A stretch of DNA of 64,000 nt from DASXZH01 sp963829965 (lineage in GTDB: Bacteria; Armatimonadota; Fimbriimonadia; Fimbriimonadales; Fimbriimonadaceae): the NCBI GenBank assembly GCA_963829965.1, contig CAWHLK010000023.1, forward strand, positions 62,001 through 126,000, given 5' to 3'. This document shows, one piece after another, positions 8,750 to 18,467 of this stretch. Position numbers and translations under genes: made by a program. Positions within the stretch are counted from its first letter, which is position 1. The number at the start of each line of letters is the position of its first letter. The notes under the pieces were generated by a model. The model was given only the letters and a program-made list of their open reading frames with translations, did not search any database and was not told where the DNA came from.

Positions 8750-11700
8750 GTGGCGGACGTCGTAATCCAGAACCCAAATTCTAAATTCCCCATTTGCCGA
8801 ACCGGTTCGCCATTTCAAGTTCGACAAAGACGGCATCACCGACCAAATCGTCAGCCAACGCCGGGTTAGCGCCTATTTCATCCCCATAGCCCAACCCAAG
8901 AGAAAAGTCGGTGGACAAGCGCTCCTCCCCGCCACCGAGTGGACCCAAGAGCGGATCAAAGAAAACGACCTCATCAATCGCATAAGAGCAAGAGTCGGCA
9001 TGTGGCGAAGGGGCGGGTACGCAGGCATCACCAATACAACCGCAAGGCTATTGGAACACTGGAACGATCAGGATAGGGAAAGAAGGCTCTTCTTCTGCCA
9101 AATCGAAGCCGCCGAAACCATCATCTACCTCTCCGAAGTCGCAAGCAAATACGGGGACGCCTGGATTCAAAACGAACTCAAACTGGCAAACGACACTTCA
9201 AACCCCGGCCTAAACCGAATCGCCTCCAAACTCGCCACCGGAGCGGGCAAAACCACCGTCATGGGCATGATCATCGCATGGCACGTCCTCAACAAGGTCG
9301 CCAACAGCCAAGACGCCAGGTTTTCGGACTCATTCCTGGTGGTAGCCCCCGGCATCACCATTCGCGACAGGCTAAGGGTCCTGCTCCCAAGCGACCCAAG
9401 CACAATCTACAAGTCTCTGGACTTAGTGCCAGTCGACCTTAGAGAAGAGCTTAACCGCGCCAAAATCATCATTTCGAACTACCACGCCTTCAAGCTTCGC
9501 GAGAAGATCGACGCCCCCAGGCTTGTAAAATCCGTTCTCGCCCAAGGCAATACGTCGCTGTTCACCGAAACCCCGGACGAAATGGTCCGACGTGTGTGCC
9601 GCGAGTTCGGCAATAAAAAGAACATCGTCGTCTTGAACGACGAAGCTCACCACTGCTACAAGCGCAAACCCGAAAACGCCATCGAAGAGAAACTATCGGG
9701 CGAAGAGGGTCAAGAGGCCAAGAAACGGGATGAACTTGCCCGAATCTGGCTGAGAGGCATCGAAGCAGTAAAAAGCAAGATCGGAGTTCGCGCAATCTAC
9801 GACCTGTCCGCAACCCCGTTCTTCTTGAGAGGGTCCGGTTGGCCGGAAGGAACACTCTTCCCATGGGTCGTATCTGATTTCTCCTTAATCGACGCTATAG
9901 AAGCGGGCATCGTCAAAGTCCCCCGCGTCCCCATTCAGGACAACGCCGGCGACGGCATCCAGCCCACCTACCGCGATCTCTGGAACCGAATTAAGGATGA
10001 CCTTCCCCGCAAAGGCAGAGGAACCGCAGCCATCGGCGGCGAACCAGTTCTGCCCGGCCCCCTCGAAGGCGCGCTGAGAAGCCTCTACGCAAACTATGAG
10101 AAATCGTATCGTCGCTGGGAATCCAACGAGGACGCCAGGGAAAAGGGTCAAACGCCGCCCGTCTTCATTGTCGTTTGCTCCAACACAAACGTGAGCAAGC
10201 TTGTTTACGACTTCGTCGCAGGCTGGGAGAAGACGCTCCCGAACGATCAGAAGGTCATCGTCCCCGGAGCGCTGCCCATTTTCAGCAACGAAAAACACGG
10301 AGCTTGGACCGGCAGGCCAAACACCATCCTCATAGATTCCGAACAACTCGAGTCTGGAGAAGCATTATCAGCCGACTTCAAGAAGATCGCCCATTTAGAG
10401 ATCGAAACCTTCAAGTCCGAATACATGGCTCGGTTCCCGGGCCGGGATGCCGAGAACCTCAAAGACGAAGACATCCTCCGCGAGGTCATGAACACCGTCG
10501 GCAAAACAGGCAGGCTTGGCGAAAACATCCGGTGTGTCGTTAGCGTATCGATGCTAACTGAGGGTTGGGACGCCAACACCGTAACCCACGTCCTTGGCGT
10601 CCGTGCTTTCGGAACTCAGCTCCTTTGCGAACAAGTGGTAGGCCGCGGACTAAGACGCATGAGCTACGCCGCCGAACCCGTCACCCTTGATCTTGGATCG
10701 GAGCCGGTCAAGTTCGAAGCGTTTTCTCCCGAATATGCCGAAGTCTACGGCGTTCCTTTCAGCTTTATCCCGTGTTCCGGCTCAAGCGGCGAGGCAAAGC
10801 CGCCCGTCGATGTCACAAGGGTAAGGGCTCTGGAAAGCCGCATCGCCTGCGAAATCAGCTTCCCGCGCCTACTAGGCTATCGCTACGAGATCAAGTCTTC
10901 CAAGCTGCCCTATAAGTTCACCGAAGAATCAAAGCTCTCCATTTCAACCAAGGACGTACCCACCAACACGACCAACGCCCCGATAGTCGGAGAGATCAGC
11001 ATTCACAGCCTGGAAGACCTCAAGAATCGGCGTACCGCCGAAGTGGCGTTCCTGCTTGCCAAGCTAACCTTAGAGAAGTATTTCCGCCAAGAGCCGCCGG
11101 ACGGAGTAGAGGTTAAGCCGGGAACCGTGCAAGACGTCCAAGCCTGGCGTTTCCCCGAACTACTGAAGATCGCCCAGGAATGGCTAGCAGAATGCGTAAC
11201 CTGCAAAGACAACACTTTCCCCCAACTGCTGCTCTTCACGGAATTGGCCCACAACGGAGCAGACAAAATCTACCGCTCCATCGTCGGCGCCTCGGAATCG
11301 GAATACATCCTAAAGCCAATCCTAAGGCCTTACGACACCATCGGTTCCTCTCGCTACGTCGATTTCGACACCACCAAGGACACCATGCTGACCGACCCAT
11401 TGAAGTGCCACATCTCGCACGTCGTCGCCGATAGCGGCTGGGAGTTCAAACTGGCCGAGACCCTGGAAACCATGCCCGAAGTCGTCCGCTATTTAAAGAA
11501 CCAGGGCGTCGGGTTCACCATCCCCTACAGCGTTGACGGCATGCAGCGAAACTACACCCCGGACTTCGTCGCCGTCATGCGGGACCGGGAAGACCCCGAG
11601 GATGTTCTAAATCTGATCATCGAAGTGACCGGCGAAAAGAAGAAAGACAAAGAAGCCAAAGTCCAAACCGCAAAAGAACTTTGGATCCCGGCCGTCAACA

Positions 11701-11798
11701 ACCATGGCGGGCTCGGCCGCTGGGGATTCATCGAAACCGCGGACCCTTGGGACGCGCGAAACCTGATAAGGCTCAGCACAGTAGGAGTAGTAGCGTGA
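8750..11798 (+). CDS. Type III-like restriction helicase/nuclease (frameshifted near start)
   Basis: A large DEAD/DEAH-box restriction subunit, about 1015 residues. Helicase motifs are clear: Walker A LATGAGKTTVMGM (about residue 163), DEAH box NDEAHHCY (about 297), motif III YDLSATPFF (about 352) and motif VI QVVGRGLRRMSY (about 628). The C-terminus has a PD-(D/E)xK-like nuclease region (YTPDFVAV, then LIIEVTGEKK). The conserved N-terminus is in another frame. GTG at 8750, preceded by GAGGAG, encodes VADVVIQNP. Dropping one A from the AAA at 8776-8778 then joins it to ILNSPFAEPVRHFKFDKDGI, which is the expected family opening; without this repair the first usable ATG is at 9000. Its stop overlaps the next gene as GTGA. 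It should cut DNA lacking the mark placed by the methyltransferase two genes downstream. Confidence 0.85.
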
Positions 11799-13696
11799 AC
11801 CACATAAACCCCCCGCAATCATGTCGTGAAGCAGTGCACGAAGCGATGTACAGCGCAGAATCGGATATATTTGTCGGCTTGGTCGCCCAAGTTGGAAATG
11901 ACCTCGAATCCCTTCAATCCCAGCTAGAAAGATGGCTGAGAGACCGCGACTATGAAGTTCACATCATCCGCGTAAGTTCGTTCCTTCTGGTTCAGCCTGC
12001 CGATGACGAGTTTGAAAGAATAGCCAGTCTACAGCAGGCTGGAAACGCTCTGCGTAAGGAAAGCCAGTGCAATCATATTTTGGCGTTATGCTCAATTTCA
12101 AAGATTGCGACCATCCGCGCCCAAGGTCGGGCCAAACGAGCCTTCATAATACGTTCGCTCAAAAGGCCTGAGGAGATTGAAGTTTTCCGAAGCGTATATG
12201 GCTCTTCCTTTTTCTGCCTTGGCCTGCACGCCTCCCTAAAGGCTCGCCTCGAACACCTTGTCCAGTTAAATCGAACTGGCCTGGACGCGCAGAGCGTCAA
12301 GGAAAAGGCAAACAAAATAATCCAAGACGACGAAGTCGAAGTCGATAGCTACGGGCAGCGCACAAGGGATTGCTACGAACTTTGTGACGCGTTTGTTGAA
12401 TCAACTTATCCCGAGGAGACATTCCGCGGCCTCAAGCGATTCTTGAAGCTTGTTTTCGGTTCCGTATTCACGACCCCCAGAATAGACGAATACGGACTGT
12501 ACCTGGCATTTTCGGCTTCTCTGAGATCTGGCGACCTAGCCAGGCAAGTAGGAGCGGCAATCCTCACTGACAGGGGAGATGTTCTCGCTGTCGCCTGCAA
12601 CGAAGTTCCACGGCACGGAGGCGGGCAACATTGGGAGGGGGACATCGACGACGCGCGTGACATCAAAAAAGGAGAGGACCCGAACGACATCCTCAAGTAC
12701 ACAATTTTAAAGAAAGTACTTGAAATCGTCGAAACATTCAAATCCGAAGGTTCAGATGGACAAAAAGGCCTCGGCGAGGACGAGGAAAAGATTGAGCAAC
12801 TCAGGCAAACCGGAATTCTGGACATAACGGAATATGGCCGCAGCGTCCACGCTGAAATGGAGGCCCTGCTGTCCTGTGCGAGAAATGGTGTGTCCCCAAA
12901 GGGGGCAGTCCTCTACACGACCACCTTCCCATGCCACAACTGCGCGAGGCATATTATTTCCGCAGGAATAGCGAAAGTCGTATACGTCGAGCCCTACCCG
13001 AAAAGCAAAGCACTGCAATTGCACGGCGATGACATTGCCTTGCCGTCCGACGAGGTCATATGGTCGGGAAGTTCGATTAAGTCGGAGGACAACCCAGACA
13101 AGGTTCGCTTTGAACCATTCATTGGCATCGGACCACGACGATACATGGAGTGGTTCGGCCTCAGAACCGAAACGGGCAAGCGGATTGAACGAAAACAGAC
13201 CGGCGGCAAGGCAGTCCATGAAGTAGAATCGACGCTACGGCTACTCCGTACGCCGGAGTCAGGCTACTCAGTAACAGAAAGGGAGCTAATTGCTTACGAT
13301 CAACTCCGAAAATTTGACGAGGCCGTCAAATTAACCGCAACAAAGGAGAAGATACACGAGCTATTTGAGGGAGCCGAACTCCTGCGGAATTCCCTCGGCA
13401 GCGTAAAACTTCCTCCCAAATGGGAATCATCTGTTGCACTCCAGCACTGGACCGACGAGAAGCCCAAGAGCTTGAAAGCGGAAGCCACCCCCGCAGAAAC
13501 AGAAGCTGAAAAGGGGGCGCGAATCACCGACCCGAAGAGGGCCGCCGCATCAAGCAAACCAAGCAAAACCAGTCCAGGTCCAGCACTCCCAGACATACTT
13601 GAAAACCCTCCAGATACCGCAAATCAGCCGGAGGCTCAGAAGTCGCGGAGCGGCACAGACGCAAGGGGCGTCAGCGAAGACTTAAAAAATGCCTAA
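11795..13696 (+). CDS. Anti-phage dCTP deaminase (DCD-type)
   Basis: A 633-residue two-domain protein. The N-terminal domain (residues ~15-200) has the nucleoside-kinase-like opening IFVGLVAQVGNDLESLQSQL and IRVSSFLLVQ seen in anti-phage deaminases. The deaminase domain follows, with Zn-ligand motifs HAEME (H352, catalytic E354) and PCHNC (C380, C383), then VVYVEPYPKSKALQLHGD. Enzymes of this family convert dCTP/dCMP to the uracil form during infection and so starve phage replication of dCTP. The last ~150 residues are charged and Pro/Ala/Lys/Glu-rich, probably disordered, and have no motif I recognise. GTG at 11795 was chosen because it overlaps the restriction gene's TGA (GTGA) and has GGAG 8 bases upstream. 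The stop overlaps the methyltransferase start by 8 bases, so all three genes form one coupled operon. Family assignment is strong; catalytic activity is inferred. Confidence 0.85.
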   Translation: MNHINPPQSCREAVHEAMYSAESDIFVGLVAQVGNDLESLQSQLERWLRDRDYEVHIIRVSSFLLVQPADDEFERIASLQQAGNALRKESQCNHILALCSISKIATIRAQGRAKRAFIIRSLKRPEEIEVFRSVYGSSFFCLGLHASLKARLEHLVQLNRTGLDAQSVKEKANKIIQDDEVEVDSYGQRTRDCYELCDAFVESTYPEETFRGLKRFLKLVFGSVFTTPRIDEYGLYLAFSASLRSGDLARQVGAAILTDRGDVLAVACNEVPRHGGGQHWEGDIDDARDIKKGEDPNDILKYTILKKVLEIVETFKSEGSDGQKGLGEDEEKIEQLRQTGILDITEYGRSVHAEMEALLSCARNGVSPKGAVLYTTTFPCHNCARHIISAGIAKVVYVEPYPKSKALQLHGDDIALPSDEVIWSGSSIKSEDNPDKVRFEPFIGIGPRRYMEWFGLRTETGKRIERKQTGGKAVHEVESTLRLLRTPESGYSVTERELIAYDQLRKFDEAVKLTATKEKIHELFEGAELLRNSLGSVKLPPKWESSVALQHWTDEKPKSLKAEATPAETEAEKGARITDPKRAAASSKPSKTSPGPALPDILENPPDTANQPEAQKSRSGTDARGVSEDLKNA

Positions 13697-16514
13697 GAAG
13701 AGCGAACCGGCCTCAACTGACGTTGAATATATCCGACATGACCACGAGACCCGGCCCAACATCCCAACCCAGGAGCTGAAGGACTTCGTCGCCGACGACG
13801 AAGTAAGGGAAACGAGAGCAATCTACGAACGAGATCCCTCTCTTGACCCCCAGCTTGTCTGGAAAGGCAAAGAGGAACAGGACAAAGAAGACCTGGCCGT
13901 CCCAACCGTTCCGATTTACATTCAAGAAAAAATCCACCCCTCCGTCATTATCGAAGACCTCCGGCAGAGGCAAGCAAAGGGCGGCACATCGCAAAACGAG
14001 CTCAACCTTTTCAGCGACTTTAACGGAATCGAAGACTTCGACAAAAAAGTCGACTTCTACCACCACGAGGGCCATTGGACAAACCGGCTGATCCTTGGCG
14101 ACTCCCTGCTAGTCATGAATTCGCTGGCTGAAAAAGAAGGGCTAAAAGGTCGCGTTCAGTGCATTTATTTTGACCCGCCATACGGCATCAAATTCGGCTC
14201 GAACTGGCAGGTCAGCACGCGAAAACGCCAAGTTGGGGACAAAGTAGAGGACGCAACCCGCCAACCGGAACAGGTTCGCGCATTCCGCGACACCTGGAAG
14301 CTTGGAATCCACTCTTATTTGGGCTACCTAAGAGACCGGCTTACGGTTGCCAGGGACCTCTTAACGGAATCGGGAAGCGTCTTCGTGCAGATAGGCGATG
14401 AGAATGTACACCTCGTAAGAAATGTTCTTGATGAAGTATTTGGAGCAGAAAACTGGGTGTCCAACATCCACTTCAAGAAAACGGGCGCCTCGGGTTCGGA
14501 ACTGCTCGACAACGTGGCCGACACCATCTTGTGGTATGCCAAGGGCGTTGCCAACCTCAAGTACAGAGCACTTTTTCAGAACAGGGAGGAGGGCACTTCC
14601 TTATTCGAAGCCTATAACCAAATCGATGAACTCGGATTAAGGTTTTCCTCGGCACCCCTCACCAGCAACCGACCCGCCCAAGGGGGTGACCTCAAAGAGT
14701 TCCACTATAACGGCCGGCGTTTTACGCCAGGCAACGGCACCTTTAAAACTGACGAAAGCGGACTCACAAGGCTGGCCGAAGCCGGCAGACTGATAGAAGC
14801 TAAGGGCGTCTTGCGATACAAGAGATTTCTCGACGATTTTCCCGTGGCCCCCTACACAAACTTGTGGACCGATTCAATGGGCGCGTCGGCCACCGAAAAA
14901 GTGTATGTGGTCCAAACGGCTTCCAAGATCGCACAAAGATGCATTCTGATGGCCTCCGATCCAGGCGACCTCGTCCTCGATCCAACCTGTGGCAGCGGAA
15001 CGACAGCATTTGTTGCAGAACAGTGGGGCCGTCGTTGGATAACGATCGACACGAGCCGCGTTGCTCTGACCCTTGCCCGAACGCGTCTTCTGTCAGCACG
15101 GTTTCCCTTCTACCTCATGGCAGACTCAGTCGAAGGGCAGGCCAGGGAAGCAGAGGTCACTGGCAAGGTCGCCCCTAGCCACAAGACAGAAAACGACATT
15201 CGAAAAGGGTTCGTGTACAAACGCGTTCCTCACATCAAGCTAGGCTCCATCGCCAACAACCCCGAAGTCAGCCCAATTTACAAGAGGTTCGAGCCGCTGT
15301 TGGATCACTGCCTAAACCTGCTGAATCACCACTCAAATAATTCCTGGAACCGGGACAACGTGCCCCGCAGCGAAGAAGCCGAACAGGACATAAGGTTCAG
15401 TCGCATCGAATGGGCACCCGGGCACCCCGACGCTTCAGACGTTGAGAGCGCAAATGACATTGATTTCAGTCTCGATCAGGTTGACCAGCCAAACCGAGCG
15501 TTTGTCGCCTACAGCTACTACTGGAAGCTCTTCGACGAACGCAGGACCCTCTTAAACGAGGCGATTAGTCGCTACGCCGACACGGAACTCTTATTCGACC
15601 AACCTTACGAAGACTCCAACCGCATCCGCGTAACCGGCCCATTCACCGTCGAAAGTCTTGCCCCACACCGCGTCCTCGAAACCGACGAAGACGCGGAAAC
15701 CTCGATTGGCAGCCAGAAAACCGAAGCCGATCGTCCCGACTTCGCAACCATGATTCTGGAGAACCTTCGCAAAACCGGAGTCAGCAACACCCGCAAAAGC
15801 GAGAAGCTGAAGTTCGACGCCTTAGAACCCTTCTCCGGGGTGTACCTGCACGCTAAAGGCAGCTATACGGATTCAGAAGGAGAATCCAAATCGGTTGCGA
15901 TCAGTATCGGCCCCGAGTTCGGAACTGTCGGACCGGATTGGATCAAAGAAGCCGCCAAAGAAGCGGTGAGAGGCATCGGCTTTGACCTGCTCATCGTCTG
16001 CGGTTTCAGCTTCGACGGCTACGCAAGCGAAGAAGCAAAGCAGTTCGGCAAGCTAACCGTCCTAACGGCCCGAATGAACAATGACCTGAGCATGGGAGAC
16101 GATCTGCTCAAGAAGACCGGAGCCGGCAACCTGTTCATGGTTTTCGGCGAACCGGACGTCACCATTCACAAAGAAGACAATGGCCAAGTATCGGCCGAGA
16201 TAAAAGGCTTGGACGTCTACGATCCCACCACCGGCCAAATCCGCTCCGGCTCAACCGATGACTTGGCGGTCTGGTTCATCGACACAAACTATAACGAAGA
16301 AAGCTTCTTCGTCCGCCACGCCTATTTCCTAGGAGCAGACGACCCCTACGCCAAACTAAAACGCGCCCTCCGAGCCGAAATCGACGAGGGAGCGTGGTCA
16401 GCCCTCTATTCCACCAGAAGCCAACCATTCGACAAACCCCAAACAGGCAAAATCGCAATCAAGGTCATCAACCACTACGGCGACGAAGTCCTGAAGGTCT
16501 ACGACGTCAAGTAG
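13689..16514 (+). CDS. Site-specific DNA methyltransferase (type III-like Mod)
   Basis: A 941-residue DNA methyltransferase of the N6-adenine/N4-cytosine amino class. The catalytic motif IV YFDPPYGIKF (D at residue 162) comes before the SAM-binding motif I DPTCGSGTTAF (from residue 431), i.e. beta-type order as in type III Mod proteins. A further family block is VFVQIGDENVHLVRNVLDEV (about residue 235), and the spacer between motifs IV and I probably holds the target-recognition region. The long C-terminal half (about residues 480-941) ends with a conserved-looking region (GEPDVTIHKEDNGQ, AVWFIDTNYNEESFFVRHAY) of unknown role. It overlaps the deaminase gene by 8 bases and would protect host DNA from the helicase/nuclease. 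Target site and modified base cannot be read from the sequence. Confidence 0.9.
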   Translation: MPKKSEPASTDVEYIRHDHETRPNIPTQELKDFVADDEVRETRAIYERDPSLDPQLVWKGKEEQDKEDLAVPTVPIYIQEKIHPSVIIEDLRQRQAKGGTSQNELNLFSDFNGIEDFDKKVDFYHHEGHWTNRLILGDSLLVMNSLAEKEGLKGRVQCIYFDPPYGIKFGSNWQVSTRKRQVGDKVEDATRQPEQVRAFRDTWKLGIHSYLGYLRDRLTVARDLLTESGSVFVQIGDENVHLVRNVLDEVFGAENWVSNIHFKKTGASGSELLDNVADTILWYAKGVANLKYRALFQNREEGTSLFEAYNQIDELGLRFSSAPLTSNRPAQGGDLKEFHYNGRRFTPGNGTFKTDESGLTRLAEAGRLIEAKGVLRYKRFLDDFPVAPYTNLWTDSMGASATEKVYVVQTASKIAQRCILMASDPGDLVLDPTCGSGTTAFVAEQWGRRWITIDTSRVALTLARTRLLSARFPFYLMADSVEGQAREAEVTGKVAPSHKTENDIRKGFVYKRVPHIKLGSIANNPEVSPIYKRFEPLLDHCLNLLNHHSNNSWNRDNVPRSEEAEQDIRFSRIEWAPGHPDASDVESANDIDFSLDQVDQPNRAFVAYSYYWKLFDERRTLLNEAISRYADTELLFDQPYEDSNRIRVTGPFTVESLAPHRVLETDEDAETSIGSQKTEADRPDFATMILENLRKTGVSNTRKSEKLKFDALEPFSGVYLHAKGSYTDSEGESKSVAISIGPEFGTVGPDWIKEAAKEAVRGIGFDLLIVCGFSFDGYASEEAKQFGKLTVLTARMNNDLSMGDDLLKKTGAGNLFMVFGEPDVTIHKEDNGQVSAEIKGLDVYDPTTGQIRSGSTDDLAVWFIDTNYNEESFFVRHAYFLGADDPYAKLKRALRAEIDEGAWSALYSTRSQPFDKPQTGKIAIKVINHYGDEVLKVYDVK

Positions 16515-16954
16515 CCGTCCGCATCCCCCTGCACTTTCCGGCCCCCCCCCCACCCAACACCCAACACCCAAGACTCAATACTTGTCTTCGATGGAACGTA
16601 TGTCTACTATTTATTGTTACCTGCTTGGGGCGCGCATAGCCCGAGCAAACCATGAGTCAAAAATGGAACCCACCCGTAAACACTCGCGGAACCAAATCTG
16701 GTTCCACTTATACAAAAAAAACACTCCGAAAAACTCCGAAAAACTCCGATGGCCCATAGCTAGATGCCCAGCCGAAAAAAAATGAGAAATAAAAAATACC
16801 CTCTCATTTACTCTCATTTACTCTCATTTTTCGGGGAGAGCCCCGCCTGCCTCATTAACTCAAAACCCAACACCCATCCCGTTAACCCAATTACGAGCGA
16901 AGCCCGTGCTTACGGCGCGAAGCGCCATCCTTACGGGCCATAATCTAACCATTC
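16515..16954 (+). repeat. Repeat-rich intergenic region without a gene
   Basis: No credible gene in 440 bases. It contains, in order: a C-rich run (near 16540-16555); a perfect hairpin GGAACCA-AATC-TGGTTCC (16688-16705); three tandem copies of AAACTCCGAA-like 10-mers (16722-16750); and three tandem copies of CTCTCATTTA (16801-16830). The last copy runs into CTCATTTTTC, which is the inverted complement of GAAAAATGAG just upstream (around 16777-16787), so the block can fold back. The stretch is clearly more AT-rich than its flanks. It separates the defence operon from the pyrimidine operon and may mark an insertion boundary. Confidence 0.7.
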
Positions 16955-17496
16955 ATGGCCACCGTGCTTCTCGATTCCGCAGATATGAAAAGGACCCTGG
17001 GGAGAATGGCGCACGAGATTCTGGAGTCGAACCAGGGCGCGGACGACTTGGCAGTTGTGGGCGTCATGCGAAAGGGTTGGCCCATCGCCAAGCGCTTGGC
17101 GTTCTTCATGACCCAGGTTGAGGGAACGACCATTCCATGCGGCCGCATCGATGTCTCCGGCTATCGCGACGACCGGCCCCCCAAAACCGAAAACGAGACC
17201 GAGATCCCTTTTCAGATTGAAGGCAAAACAGTCATTCTCGTGGACGAAGTGATCCACACCGGCCGCACGATTAGAGCCGCCCTCGACGCGCTCGTCAAGC
17301 ACGGAAGACCGGCTAGCGTTCAGCTCGCCGTTTTGGTGGATCGCGGCCTCGAGAAATTCCCATACAGCCCGATTACTGCGGTCGCAAGGTAAAAACGGAG
17401 CCAGGAGACCATGTGGTAGTAAAAGTGAACGAGTATGACGGGGAGGACGTGGTGGTGCTGACCACGGTCAAGGAGATGTCTACCAGTGGCGCGTAA
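16955..17496 (+). CDS. pyrR: PyrR bifunctional pyr regulator/UPRTase (frameshifted)
   Basis: PyrR-family protein: in this family a phosphoribosyltransferase fold binds UMP/UTP and pyr mRNA and regulates pyrimidine synthesis. The PRPP loop VILVDEVIHTGRTIRAA lies at residues 93-109, and GVMRKGWPIAKRL is the N-terminal flexible-loop region. The first frame would stop at 17392 after an abnormal tail. Restoring one base in the CCC at about 17359-17361 gives the normal family C-terminus (PDYCGRKV, then EDVVVLTTVKE) and a product of 180 residues, the usual PyrR length, ending at TAA 17494-17496. It overlaps pyrB by 11 bases. Its place at the head of pyrB-pyrC fits autogenous control, but I see no clear anti-terminator structure in the leader. 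Confidence 0.85.
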
Positions 17497-18467
17497 CCTA
17501 CTTGGCATTCGCCAGCTTTCGAAAGAGGAGATCCTAACCCTTCTCAATCTTGCGAAAGAATACAAACGCAAGGTCAATGCGCGAGAACACATTCCGCCCA
17601 TGACTCACACCGTGATCGGCATGCTTTTCTTTGAGAACTCGACGAGGACGCGGGTCTCCTTCGAGCAGGCGGCTCATTATTTGGGAGCAAAAACCGCCAA
17701 CTTTGCCGCATCGAGCAGCTCGATGACCAAAGGCGAAACGCTAAAGGACACCATCTTGACCCTCCGGTACGAGCGCCTGAACGGCCTCGTGATGAGGCAT
17801 AAGTTCTCCGGCGCCGCGTCCCTTGCGGCAAGGTATTTTGGTGGTCCCGTGCTAAACGCGGGCGACGGCCAGCATGAACACCCAACGCAGGCCTTGGCGG
17901 ACGCTTTAACCATCACCGAGCGCCTGGGTTCGATTCAGGGCCTTCGCGTTGCCATTGTCGGGGATATCGACCATTCACGCGTGGCGCGTTCCAACGCTTG
18001 GCTTCTCAACAAGCTCGGCGCGGAAGTTCGTTTTGTGGGGCCGCGAACGCTCATGCCGGTTCACACCGCCCTCCTTCCCGTCAAGGTTTTCTACGATTTG
18101 GCCACCGGCATCCAGGACGCCGATGTCGTGATCGCACTGCGCTTGCAGCGGGAGCGCATGGAAAACGGTCTTGCCAGTTCGGTCCACGAAATTCACCAAG
18201 CTCTATCAGATCAACCGAACGACTCTTCGCAACGCCTCGCCCGATTGTTTGGTGCTGCATCCGGGACCCATCAACCGGGGAGTTGAACTGGATGATCTGA
18301 CCGCTGATTCGGATCATTCCATGATCACCTCGCAAGTGGAGAACGGCATCTTCGTCCGCATGGCTGGGATTAGCTGGGCCTTTGGCGAGGATCAGGAGGC
18401 CCACAAAAAGGCCACTGTTCACGAACCGGCCCCGAAACCCAAATCGAGCAAGAAGGTGGCTGTATGA
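17486..18467 (+). CDS. pyrB: Aspartate carbamoyltransferase catalytic chain (frameshifted)
   Basis: Catalyses carbamoyl phosphate + aspartate to carbamoyl aspartate, the second step of pyrimidine synthesis. It shows the carbamoyl-phosphate loop FFENSTRTRVSFE (STRTR at residues 52-56), the SSSMTKGET loop (residues 77-85) and HPTQALADAL (132-141). The expected LHPGPINRGVE near the C-terminus is in another frame. Removing one A from the AAA at about 18187-18190 joins VHE to FTKLYQINRTTL and gives about 326 residues. Start is GTG at 17486, inside the end of pyrR. The stop overlaps pyrC as ATGA. The break in an otherwise perfect housekeeping gene is most likely a sequence error. A Lys/Pro-rich tail (KPKSSKKVAV) extends beyond the usual end. 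Confidence 0.9.
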
